From Actinoplanes italicus (GTDB lineage Bacteria > Actinomycetota > Actinomycetes > Mycobacteriales > Micromonosporaceae): 64,000 nt of DNA. Shown here one piece after another: positions 44,206 through 51,492 of this stretch. The translations under genes were made by a program, and so were the position numbers. How positions within the stretch are numbered: position 1 is the first letter of the stretch; the number at the start of each line of letters is the position of its first letter. The stretch is taken from contig NZ_PVMZ01000012.1 in NCBI RefSeq assembly GCF_003001815.1, positions 1 through 64,000 on the forward strand. The letters run 5' to 3'. The notes beneath the pieces were generated by a model that searched no databases, was not told where the DNA came from, and worked only from the letters and a program-made list of their open reading frames with translations.

Positions 44206-44559
44206 ATGCGCTACGTCATGATCCTGCTGGGCGACGAGTCCAAGTGGTTCGACCCCGACCTGGCCCCCGGCCTCATGGAGGAGGTCGGCACCTGGTGGCA
44301 GAAGTGGTTCGAGGCCGGGAAGATCGTTGAGGGCGGCGCCGAACTCGGCCCGTCCAGCGGGGCGAAGACCATCGGCACCGGCCCGGACGGCACACCCCAG
44401 GTCACCGACGGGCCGTACGTCGAGCTCAAAGAGGTGGTCGGCGGCTTCATCCTGCTCGACGTCGACGACCTCGACGAGGCCGTCGCGGTCGCGTCGGGCT
44501 GGCCGGGCATCGCCGCCATCGGCGACCGCGTCGAACTGCGCCCGGAGATGATCCGCTGA
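44206..44559 (+). CDS. DGPF/YCII-domain protein
   Basis: The 117-residue single-domain protein has the DGPF-family core (TDGPYVELKEVVGGFILLDV), with DGPY in place of DGPF, and a ferredoxin-like alpha/beta layout. These small proteins are the usual genomic partner and target of ECF42 sigma factors; their activity is unknown. GAGGGAG lies eight bases before the ATG. The partner sigma gene is 1.8 kb away on the other strand, separated by a membrane glycosyltransferase gene. Confidence 0.85.
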   Translation: MRYVMILLGDESKWFDPDLAPGLMEEVGTWWQKWFEAGKIVEGGAELGPSSGAKTIGTGPDGTPQVTDGPYVELKEVVGGFILLDVDDLDEAVAVASGWPGIAAIGDRVELRPEMIR

Positions 44560-44568
44560 TCTTCTCCG

Positions 44569-46047
44569 TCAGACCCGTTCGGCGGCCGCTTCGTCCTTGG
44601 CGGCCGCTGTTTCGGCTTCCCCGGCCGCTTCTTCCGCTGGTTTTGCCGGATCGTGTTTCAGGCGGATCCACGCGAGGACCATGCCGATCGGGATCAGCGC
44701 GACCGCGGGCACCGCGTACCGCTGCTCGTACATGCTGGTGGCGACGCTCACGAGCATGAGGCCGATACCTGCCGCGACGAAGAGCACGGCGTCCGCGGCC
44801 GGGCGCCACGAGCGCCCGCGAGGACGCCAGAAGGCGGCCGCCAGCGCTGTCAGCACGCCGGCGGCGTACAGCGGACCCGGTGTGGTCACGACCCGGCCGT
44901 ACGCGTGCACCCGCTCGGTCGCCGCGGTCGCGGGCAGCGGGCCGACCGCCGGGTGCTTGCCGATCTCGCTCACCGGCACGTAGTAGAACGGCTGGCACTG
45001 ATAGCCGGGCCGCTCCGGCGGCAGCCATGTCCTGGCAAGGCAGGCCGCGTCCTTCACCAGCGGCGGCCGGAACCAGAAGTGCCAGCTCGCCTCCTCGCCG
45101 ACCATGGCCAGGTACGCGCCCGGGCGCTGCTTGATCACCGTGGTGGCGAACTCGTTCAGGAACGCGTCGTTGCCGACCCCGCGGTAGAGCCGGTAGGCCG
45201 GGCTGTGGTCGCTCCAGATGTAGCGGTCCGGGCGGTGCTCGAAGTTCGCCGGCGGGTTCGGATCGCAGAGCGTGCGCTGCTTCGCGGTCAGCTCCAGCTT
45301 CGAGCAGTCCGCCACCGGCATGACGCGGGCGTACAGGAACCGGCCCTGGTTCTGGGTGAAGGCGTACACCCCGTGGTGCCGCTCGTAATACACCTGGTAG
45401 CCACCGAGCAGCGCCGCCACCGGCAGCGTGAACGCCGCCAGCTGCCGCCAGCCCACCCGGCGCACCAGCAGATAGACGCCGGCCAGCGCCAGGATCGGCA
45501 GCCCGACCGAACGGGTGAGCGCGGCAAAACCCAGCAGCGACCCACCCACGGCGGCGGCCACCGGCCCGAGGCGGTCCCGCCAGGCCAGCACGACGAGCCC
45601 GGCCACGGTCAGGGCCACGTAGGCCGTCTCGGCCAGGATGTAGTGCTCGAGCGTGAGCTGCCGGGCGTCGATCGCGAGCGGCACCATGGCCAGCGCCGCG
45701 ACCCACGGCTTCGCTCCCCGCTTCAGCAGGAAGGCGTATCCGGCCACGATCAGTGCGGCCCCGACCAGATGCTGGAACACCGCGATCAGCCGGTACGGGC
45801 CACCGGCGAGCGGTTTGATCAGAAAGGAGTAGCCGGCCGGCCGGATGTCGTTCGGCACCATCGAGAGCGCGTCACGCACGTACAGCATCGTGTCGGGGAA
45901 GAAGAAGGCGTACTGATACGAGGCCGTGAACCAGGCACGCACCCCGACGGCGACACCCAGAACCAGAAGAAGCGGTAGATGCCGCCGGATCATCGCGGCC
46001 CGGTCGAACTGGCGGTGGTCATGTGCTGAGGTCCCCCGTCGCATCAC
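44569..46047 (-). CDS. GT-C-type membrane glycosyltransferase
   Basis: The 492-residue protein has about ten helices and an early loop with YAFFFPDTMLYVRDA, the acidic first-loop pattern of GT-C enzymes using polyprenyl-phosphate sugars. A long external loop (about 205-370) carries Cys pairs (ADCSK, LCDPNPPANF, DAACLARTW, GYQCQPFYY) that could form disulfides. The C-terminal tail is Ala/Glu/Lys-rich. The acceptor is unknown; protein or envelope glycan mannosylation is plausible. GTG at 46047 follows GAGGA. It is convergent with the YCII gene, nine bases apart. Confidence 0.78.
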   Translation of the reverse strand: MMRRGTSAHDHRQFDRAAMIRRHLPLLLVLGVAVGVRAWFTASYQYAFFFPDTMLYVRDALSMVPNDIRPAGYSFLIKPLAGGPYRLIAVFQHLVGAALIVAGYAFLLKRGAKPWVAALAMVPLAIDARQLTLEHYILAETAYVALTVAGLVVLAWRDRLGPVAAAVGGSLLGFAALTRSVGLPILALAGVYLLVRRVGWRQLAAFTLPVAALLGGYQVYYERHHGVYAFTQNQGRFLYARVMPVADCSKLELTAKQRTLCDPNPPANFEHRPDRYIWSDHSPAYRLYRGVGNDAFLNEFATTVIKQRPGAYLAMVGEEASWHFWFRPPLVKDAACLARTWLPPERPGYQCQPFYYVPVSEIGKHPAVGPLPATAATERVHAYGRVVTTPGPLYAAGVLTALAAAFWRPRGRSWRPAADAVLFVAAGIGLMLVSVATSMYEQRYAVPAVALIPIGMVLAWIRLKHDPAKPAEEAAGEAETAAAKDEAAAERV

Positions 46048-46205
46048 TCTCGATCCTCATCGAGACCGGGCAATCCAACCGGTACCCGGCGAACGCGCAG
46101 CCCCTCCACACGGGAGCACCCGGTTAACTTCCCGTGAACCGACCGCGCCGCCCCTCCGCCGCCTGTTTCCTGCCGCGGTCGTCTCCCCCTGGCCGCTTTC
46201 TGCTG

Positions 46206-46325
46206 CGGTCGCTCTCTGCGGTCGCCTCTCGTTGGCGCGTTCCGATGCGGGCGCCTTTTCTCGGCCTGTTCCGCTGCTGCCGTTTTCTGCGGTCGCCGTC
46301 CTCTGGCGCGTTCCGTTGCGGCCGC
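46206..46325. repeat. Two degenerate copies of a CTGCGGTCGCC/GGCGCGTTCCG unit
   Basis: CTGCGGTCGCC followed by TGGCGCGTTCCG and TGCGG occurs twice, about 75-85 bases apart, in the 295-base gap between the GT-C gene and the sigma gene. The copies differ at several positions. No coding potential was accepted here. Confidence 0.5.
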
Positions 46326-46342
46326 TCGTCTCCGGCCCGCGG

Positions 46343-47641
46343 TCAGCTGGTCAGATCGTCGAGGCGGCGGGCCAGCAGATCGCGTTCCGCGGGGTTGGTG
46401 ACCAGCGCCAGCGCCCGCCGGGTCGCCTCGGCGGCCTCCGCCCGGCGCCCGAGCCTGCCCAGCAGATCGGCGCGGGTCGCATGCCACAGGCGGTAACCGT
46501 CCAGCCGCCCGCTCAACTCGTCCACCTCGGCCAGTGCCTCCGCAGGCCCGGCCGTGTAACTCGTCGCCACGGCACGCCCCAGCAACACCACCGGCGTCGG
46601 CCGGAACCGGGCCAGCAGGTCGTAGAGCTTGCGCACCGTAGCCCAGTCGGAACCGGCCCACGACGGCGCCACGGCATGCTGGGCGGCGATCGCAGCCTCC
46701 ACCTGAAACGGCCCCGGCCGGTTCAGTGACGCGACCCGGGCCAGGCGCCGCAACGCCGACGCGATCAGCACCCGATCCCACGCCGACCGATCCTGATCCG
46801 CCAGCAGAACCATCCGACCCCCGTCGCCGAACCGCGCGGCGGCCCGCGACTCGTGCAACTCCAGCAGTGCGGCCAGCCCCGCGGCCTCCGGTTCGTACGG
46901 CATCAGGGCGGCCAGCTGCCGTGCCAGCTCCAGCCCTTCCCGTGCCAGCTCCCGGCGCTCCGCGGTGTCGCTTGCCGAGGTCAGGTACCCCTCGTTGTAG
47001 ATCAGGTAGATCACACTGGCCGCGGACCGCAGGCGCTCGCCGTATTCGTGAGGCGGGGGCGTCACCACCCGTACGCCATGCTCCTTCAGATGCCGTTTGG
47101 CCCGCACCAGCCGTTGCGCAACAGTCGCCTTGGGCTGCAGAAACGCCGCGGCGACAGTCTCCGCCGACAACCCGGCCGCCACATGCAGGGTGAGCGTGAC
47201 CCGCGAGGCCTCCGGCAACGTCGGATGGCAGCAGGCCAGCACCAGAGCCAGCCGGTCGTCCCCGGACGGCGGCCACGAGGGCACACCGTTCTCCGGCGGC
47301 GCACCCCCGAGAGTCGGATCTAACGCCGCGAGCGCTTCCTTGTCCCGCCCGTTGGCGTCCCGCCGAAGCCGATCGATGGCTTTCCGCCAGGCGGTCGTCA
47401 CCAGCCATCCGGCCGGATTCGCGGGTACGCCCTCCGCCTCCCACCGCCGCAACGCCTCGGCGACGGCGTCCTGGAGCGCCTCCTCCGCCATATCGAGGTC
47501 ACCGAGCCGCCGCCCGAGCACGCCGAGCATCCCGGCGGATTCGGACCGCCACACCCGATCGACCACCTCACCGACCCCGGTCACCCCTGCATTCTCCGCC
47601 GACCGGATACCGCCGATGCGGCTGGTGCGGCTCGCGCTCAT
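46343..47641 (-). CDS. ECF42-type sigma factor with C-terminal TPR-like domain
   Basis: The 432-residue protein has sigma region 2 (LGDLDMAEEALQDAVAEALR, NPAGWLVTTAWRKAIDRLRR), a linker, and region 4 (LTLHVAAGLSAETVAAAFLQ, KATVAQRLVRAKRHL). A C-terminal helical repeat domain of about 230 residues follows, containing YLIYNEGYLTSAS and RADLLGRLGRRAEAAEATRR. This large extension, thought to control activity without an anti-sigma, defines ECF42, and the DGPF/YCII partner is nearby. The start may be ATG 47641 or a GTG about 20 codons downstream. Its promoter region abuts the second 61-bp element array. Confidence 0.9.
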   Translation of the reverse strand: MSASRTSRIGGIRSAENAGVTGVGEVVDRVWRSESAGMLGVLGRRLGDLDMAEEALQDAVAEALRRWEAEGVPANPAGWLVTTAWRKAIDRLRRDANGRDKEALAALDPTLGGAPPENGVPSWPPSGDDRLALVLACCHPTLPEASRVTLTLHVAAGLSAETVAAAFLQPKATVAQRLVRAKRHLKEHGVRVVTPPPHEYGERLRSAASVIYLIYNEGYLTSASDTAERRELAREGLELARQLAALMPYEPEAAGLAALLELHESRAAARFGDGGRMVLLADQDRSAWDRVLIASALRRLARVASLNRPGPFQVEAAIAAQHAVAPSWAGSDWATVRKLYDLLARFRPTPVVLLGRAVATSYTAGPAEALAEVDELSGRLDGYRLWHATRADLLGRLGRRAEAAEATRRALALVTNPAERDLLARRLDDLTS

Positions 47642-47674
47642 AGCGCCCGAACGCCGCCGACAGTGCCTCCTTGC

Positions 47675-48135
47675 GTGGTGACCTGCGCCCGCGGGCTGTC
47701 ACCACGCCGCGGTGCCTCCTTTGCGTGGTGACCTGCGCCCGTGGGCGGGCCGTGGGTCACCGCGCTGCGGCGTGTCCTTCTTTGTGTGGTGATCTGCGCC
47801 CGCGGGTGAGCCGTGGGTCACCGCGCTGCGGCGTGTCCTTCTTTGCGTGGTGATCTGCGCCCGTGGGCGGGCCGTGGGTCACCACGCTGCGGTGTGTCCT
47901 TCTTTGTGTGGTGATCTGCGCCCACGGGCTGTCACCACGCCGCGGTGCCTCCTTTGCGTGGTGACTTGCGCCCGCGGGCGAGCCGTGGGTCACCACGCTG
48001 CGGCGTGTCCTTCCTTGCGTGGTGATCTGCGCCGGTGGGCGACCCGTGGGCGGGCCGTGGGTCACCACGCTGCGGCGTGTCCTTCCTTGCGTGGTGATCT
48101 GCGCCCACGGGCGAGCCGGAGGTCACCACGCTGCG
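47675..48135. repeat. Second array of eight 61-bp palindromic elements
   Basis: GTGGTGA cores start at 47675, 47725, 47786, 47847, 47908, 47958, 48019 and 48091. Steps are 50, 61, 61, 61, 50, 61 and 72, so lengths change in units of 11. The short form lacks, and the long form doubles, an 11-base inner segment (GGGCGAGCCGT-like). Each element pairs GTGGTGAYC with GGTCACCAC (or the short GTGGTGAC/GTCACCAC) around CTGCGCCCG...CGGGCG. The array lies between divergent genes (ECF42 and the receptor-like gene). Confidence 0.92.
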
Positions 48136-48262
48136 GTTGCTGTCGTCCGCCTCGAACTTCGAGCGCATGGTCGAGTCCCGGCGCCGGCTGGGGGCCGAGG
48201 AGACGGTGCGTCGCCGCTGTCGCGGCGCGGTCGGACAGTTGCCGAATGAAGGTCTAGATCGG

Positions 48263-48304
48263 GCAAAACCCCCCGCGATTGGTGGGCGGGATGGGATGTT
48301 TTGC
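48263..48304 (+). promoter_or_regulatory. Leader hairpin before the receptor-like gene
   Basis: GCAAAAC (48263-48269) and GTTTTGC (48298-48304) enclose a segment in which a C-run can pair with GGTGGGCGGG. The structure would lie in the 5' leader, 31 bases before the ATG at 48335, and could be an attenuator or protein-binding site. No known riboswitch class was recognised. Confidence 0.4.
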
Positions 48305-48334
48305 GGGGACCGGGAGAGAGGGGTCGCTACCACC

Positions 48335-48865
48335 ATGTCCGACTGGGATCAGAATGACGGCTGGTCGTCGACGGATCAGCAGGACTGGTCGTCGGGCCAA
48401 GGCCAGAGCGACTGGTCGGCGCAGGACCGGCAGCGTGACTCCGTGCACCGGCTCGCCAACGTCAGCAACGACATGGCGGCGGCCACCGACGCGGCGGTGC
48501 GCGCGGCCGAGACCGCGGTGCAGGTGATCCAGCGGCTGGAGGCGAGCAGCACCGAGATCGGCAAGGTCGTACAGCTGATCGCGACGATCGCGAAGCAGAC
48601 GAACCTGCTGGCGCTGAACGCGACGATCGAGGCCGCCCGGGCCGGTGAGGCGGGGCGTGGCTTCGCGGTGGTGGCGAGCGAGGTCAAGGACCTGGCCAAC
48701 GAGACGGCGACGGCGACCAGTGAGATCGGCACGCAGGTCGGCGGGATCCGGGCGGACACCCAGAACGCGGTCTCCGCGATCGAGGAGATGCAGGGACTGA
48801 TCGAGGAACTGGACCGCTGTCAGAAGGTGATCAGCGGCATCGTGGTGGATCAGCAGGCGGGCTGA
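48335..48865 (+). CDS. Soluble stand-alone chemoreceptor signalling-tip protein
   Basis: The 176-residue protein has a hydrophilic W/Q/D/S-rich start (residues 1-40, several DW repeats) and then a methyl-accepting-chemotaxis signalling hairpin. The highly conserved tip is present as IATIAKQTNLLALNATIEAA followed by RAGEAGRGFAVVASEVKDLA. There is no membrane segment and no sensor domain, and the coiled coil is much shorter than in full receptors. ATG at 48335 has an A/G-rich site about 12 bases upstream. No che genes are nearby, so it may act as a coiled-coil scaffold. Confidence 0.8.
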   Translation: MSDWDQNDGWSSTDQQDWSSGQGQSDWSAQDRQRDSVHRLANVSNDMAAATDAAVRAAETAVQVIQRLEASSTEIGKVVQLIATIAKQTNLLALNATIEAARAGEAGRGFAVVASEVKDLANETATATSEIGTQVGGIRADTQNAVSAIEEMQGLIEELDRCQKVISGIVVDQQAG

Positions 48866-48985
48866 CGTCGTCGGCATGCGCGGATCTCTATCGCGGTGAG
48901 CACTCCGGCCGCGACCCGGCCTGTGGACAGCCGAGGATTGTGGATAACTTCGAGGGCGTTCGGCGGGTGGAGGACACTTGGCGGC

Positions 48986-49384
48986 ATGGCTCGCAGATCC
49001 CCCAAGCCCCGGAGTGTCTCCTCGCAATGCCCGTGCGGCCGCGGAGCGTACTCGGAATGTTGCGGACCCCTGCACGACGGAAAGCCGGCGGCCGATCCGG
49101 AAGCGTTGATGCGTTCGCGTTTCAGTGCCTACGCGCTGGACAAGAGCGACTATGTGCTGCGGACCTGGCACCCGTCGACGCGGCCGCCGGCCGTGGACGG
49201 TGATCCGGGCCTGCGCTGGACGCGCCTCCACGTGCTGGGTCACGACGGCGGTGGCGTCTTCGACGCCGAGGGGACGGTCGAGTTCCGCGCGCACTACGTC
49301 GACGGCGGTCAGCCGGGCGTGATGGCCGAGAAGAGCCGGTTCGTCCGGCACGACGGCCGCTGGGTCTACCAGGGGCCGCTGTGA
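48986..49384 (+). CDS. YchJ/UPF0225-type SEC-C protein
   Basis: The 132-residue protein has an N-terminal SEC-C zinc motif (CPCGRGAYSECCGPLH, residues about 15-30) and the YchJ core: ALMRSRFSAYALDKSDYVL, TWHPSTRP, and a closing GRWVYQGP strand. The NTF2-like fold has no assigned reaction. The ATG at 48986 starts MARRSPKP; a GGAGG lies about 12 bases upstream. It precedes kynA by 27 bases and may be co-transcribed with it. Confidence 0.85.
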   Translation: MARRSPKPRSVSSQCPCGRGAYSECCGPLHDGKPAADPEALMRSRFSAYALDKSDYVLRTWHPSTRPPAVDGDPGLRWTRLHVLGHDGGGVFDAEGTVEFRAHYVDGGQPGVMAEKSRFVRHDGRWVYQGPL

Positions 49385-49411
49385 TCTTCTTGACGAGGAG
49401 GTGGGTTCACC

Positions 49412-50263
49412 ATGTCGGCACAGCGGCCGCTTGAAGACGGCATAGTCAAAGACTTCAAGGTCAATCTCTCGTACGGGGCATACTTGCGCCTCGACGACGT
49501 GCTGGGAGCGCAGCACCCGGTCAGTGTGCCGGAACACCACGACGAGCTGCTGTTCATCGTGCAGCATCAGACATCCGAGCTGTGGCTGAAACTGATCATC
49601 CACGAGCTGAAGGCGGTCCAGGAGTACCTGGCGAAGGACGAGCTGCGTCCCGCGCTGAAGGGCCTGGCCCGGGTCAAGCACATTCAGCGCACACTGACCG
49701 AGCAGTGGTCGGTGCTGGCCACCCTGACCCCGTCGGAGTACGCGGAATTCCGCAGTTTCCTCGGCACGTCATCGGGCTTCCAGTCGTTCCAGTACCGGGC
49801 GATCGAGTTCCTGCTCGGCAACAAGAACAGGGACATGCTGCGGATCTTCGACGACCAGCCCGGCGCCAGGGCCCTGCTCGAGGACGCCCTGCTGACCCCG
49901 AGTGTGTATGACGAGTTTCTGCACTTCCTGGCGCGGCGCGGGCATCAGGTGCCGGCCGAGATCCTGCAGCGTGACGTCACCGAGCCGTACGACTATCACG
50001 CCGCGCTGGTGCCGGTCTTCCGGGAGATCTACGAGAACGCCGAGCAGAACTGGGACGTCTACGAGGCGTGTGAGGAGCTCGTCGATCTGGAGGAGAACTT
50101 CCAGCTGTGGCGGTTCCGGCACCTCAAGACGGTGGAACGGACGATCGGGTTCAAGCGGGGCAGTGGCGGGTCCAGTGGGGTGGGCTTCCTGAAGGCGGCG
50201 CTCGATCTGACATTCTTCCCCGAGCTCTACGCCGTCCGGACCGAGATCGGGGTGCCCCGTTGA
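49412..50263 (+). CDS. kynA: Tryptophan 2,3-dioxygenase
   Basis: The 283-residue haem enzyme oxidises L-tryptophan to N-formylkynurenine. Family motifs are the substrate-contact FIVQHQTSELWLKLIIHE, FQSFQYRAIEFLLGNKN, the haem His in FRHLKTVERTIG, and the substrate loop FKRGSGGSSGVGFLKAA. Length is normal. GAGGAGG precedes the ATG. Its stop overlaps the TTG start of kynU (TTGA), coupling the first and third steps of the kynurenine pathway. Confidence 0.97.
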   Translation: MSAQRPLEDGIVKDFKVNLSYGAYLRLDDVLGAQHPVSVPEHHDELLFIVQHQTSELWLKLIIHELKAVQEYLAKDELRPALKGLARVKHIQRTLTEQWSVLATLTPSEYAEFRSFLGTSSGFQSFQYRAIEFLLGNKNRDMLRIFDDQPGARALLEDALLTPSVYDEFLHFLARRGHQVPAEILQRDVTEPYDYHAALVPVFREIYENAEQNWDVYEACEELVDLEENFQLWRFRHLKTVERTIGFKRGSGGSSGVGFLKAALDLTFFPELYAVRTEIGVPR

Positions 50264-51492
50264 TCGATGACCTGCCCGCCCGCGCCGCCACCCTCGACGC
50301 GGACGACCCGCTGGCGGCGTTCCGGGAGCAGTTCATCACTCCGCCGCCCGCCGAGCTGCTCTCCTACCTCGACGGCAACTCGCTGGGCCGCCCGTTGGAG
50401 GCGACCGCCCGGCTGCTCGACGAGTTCGTCCGGGAGCAGTGGGGCGGCCGGTTGATCCGAGGCTGGGACGAGGGCTGGCTGGAGTGGCCGCTCACCCTCG
50501 GCGACCGGCTCGGTTCCATCGCGCTCGGTGCCGGCGCCGGGCAGACGGTGATCGCCGACTCCACCACCGTGCTCATCTACAAGCTGGCACGTGCCGCGGT
50601 CGCCGCCCGGCCCGGTCGCCGCACGGTGGTGCTGGACACCGACAACTTCCCCACCGACCGGTACGTCATCGAGGGCATCGCCGCCGAGTGTGGCCTGCGC
50701 CTGGAGTGGATCGAGACCGACCCGGCCACCGGCATCCGTGCCGAGCAGGTCGCCGACGTGGTCGACGCGGACACCGCCCTGGTGCTGTTCAGCCATGTCG
50801 CCTACCGGTCGGGCTGGCTCGCCGACGTCGCCGAGATCAACCGGGTGGCGCACGCTGCCGGAGCTCTGACCATGTGGGACCTGTGCCACTCGGCCGGCTC
50901 GGTGCCGATCGCCCTCGACGAGTGGGGTGTCGACCTCGCCGTCGGGTGCACCTACAAGTACCTCAACGGCGGTCCCGGCGCCCCGGCCTTCGCCTACCTG
51001 CGGCGCGAGCTGCAGGACGAGTTGCGCCAGCCGATCCAGGGCTGGATGGGGCACCGCGCGTCCTTCGAGATGGGTCACGGTTACGAGGCTGCGGCCGGTG
51101 TCCGGGCCCTGCTCAGCGGGACCCCGCCGATCCTGGCGATGGTCCCGCTGCACGCCAACCTCGACATGCTCGCCGCCGCCGGGATCGAAGCGGTCCGCGC
51201 CAAGTCGCTGCTGCTCACCGGCTATGTGCTCGATCTCGCGGACGAGTGGCTCGCCCCGCACGGCGTCACCGTGGTCAGCCCGCGGGATCCCGCCCGGCGT
51301 GGCGGTCACGTGACGCTGCGGCGCGACGGGTTCAAGGATTTCCTGCAGCCGTTGTGGGACAGCGGTGTCATCCCCGACTACCGGCGTCCGGACGGACTGC
51401 GGATCGGTCCGGCACCGTTGAGCACCAGCTTCGGTGAGGTCTGTCAGGGGCTCGCGCTCCTGCGGGAGCTGTTGGAGAAGAATCCCCGGTGA
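50260..51492 (+). CDS. kynU: Kynureninase
   Basis: The 410-residue PLP enzyme converts kynurenine to anthranilate and alanine. Motifs are LDGNSLGRPL near the N-terminus, DNFPTDRYV, MWDLCHSAGSVP, and the PLP-lysine block CTYKYLNGGPGAPAF. The TTG start at 50260 is forced by the overlap with kynA and the conserved N-terminus. The end overlaps the next gene (GTGA). Confidence 0.96.
   Translation: MIDDLPARAATLDADDPLAAFREQFITPPPAELLSYLDGNSLGRPLEATARLLDEFVREQWGGRLIRGWDEGWLEWPLTLGDRLGSIALGAGAGQTVIADSTTVLIYKLARAAVAARPGRRTVVLDTDNFPTDRYVIEGIAAECGLRLEWIETDPATGIRAEQVADVVDADTALVLFSHVAYRSGWLADVAEINRVAHAAGALTMWDLCHSAGSVPIALDEWGVDLAVGCTYKYLNGGPGAPAFAYLRRELQDELRQPIQGWMGHRASFEMGHGYEAAAGVRALLSGTPPILAMVPLHANLDMLAAAGIEAVRAKSLLLTGYVLDLADEWLAPHGVTVVSPRDPARRGGHVTLRRDGFKDFLQPLWDSGVIPDYRRPDGLRIGPAPLSTSFGEVCQGLALLRELLEKNPR

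Noticed and set aside
46044..47444. Large frame antisense-phase to the ECF42 gene
   Set aside because: It overlaps the sigma gene completely in another frame of the same strand and lacks any domain.
18682..48135. Repeat arrays at 18.7 and 47.7 kb considered as CRISPR
   Set aside because: The units are contiguous imperfect palindromes of 61 bp without unique spacers, and no cas genes are present.
47671..48257. Frames across the second 61-bp array
   Set aside because: Both strands give Arg/His/Gly/Pro repeats that mirror the DNA repeat; not plausible genes.
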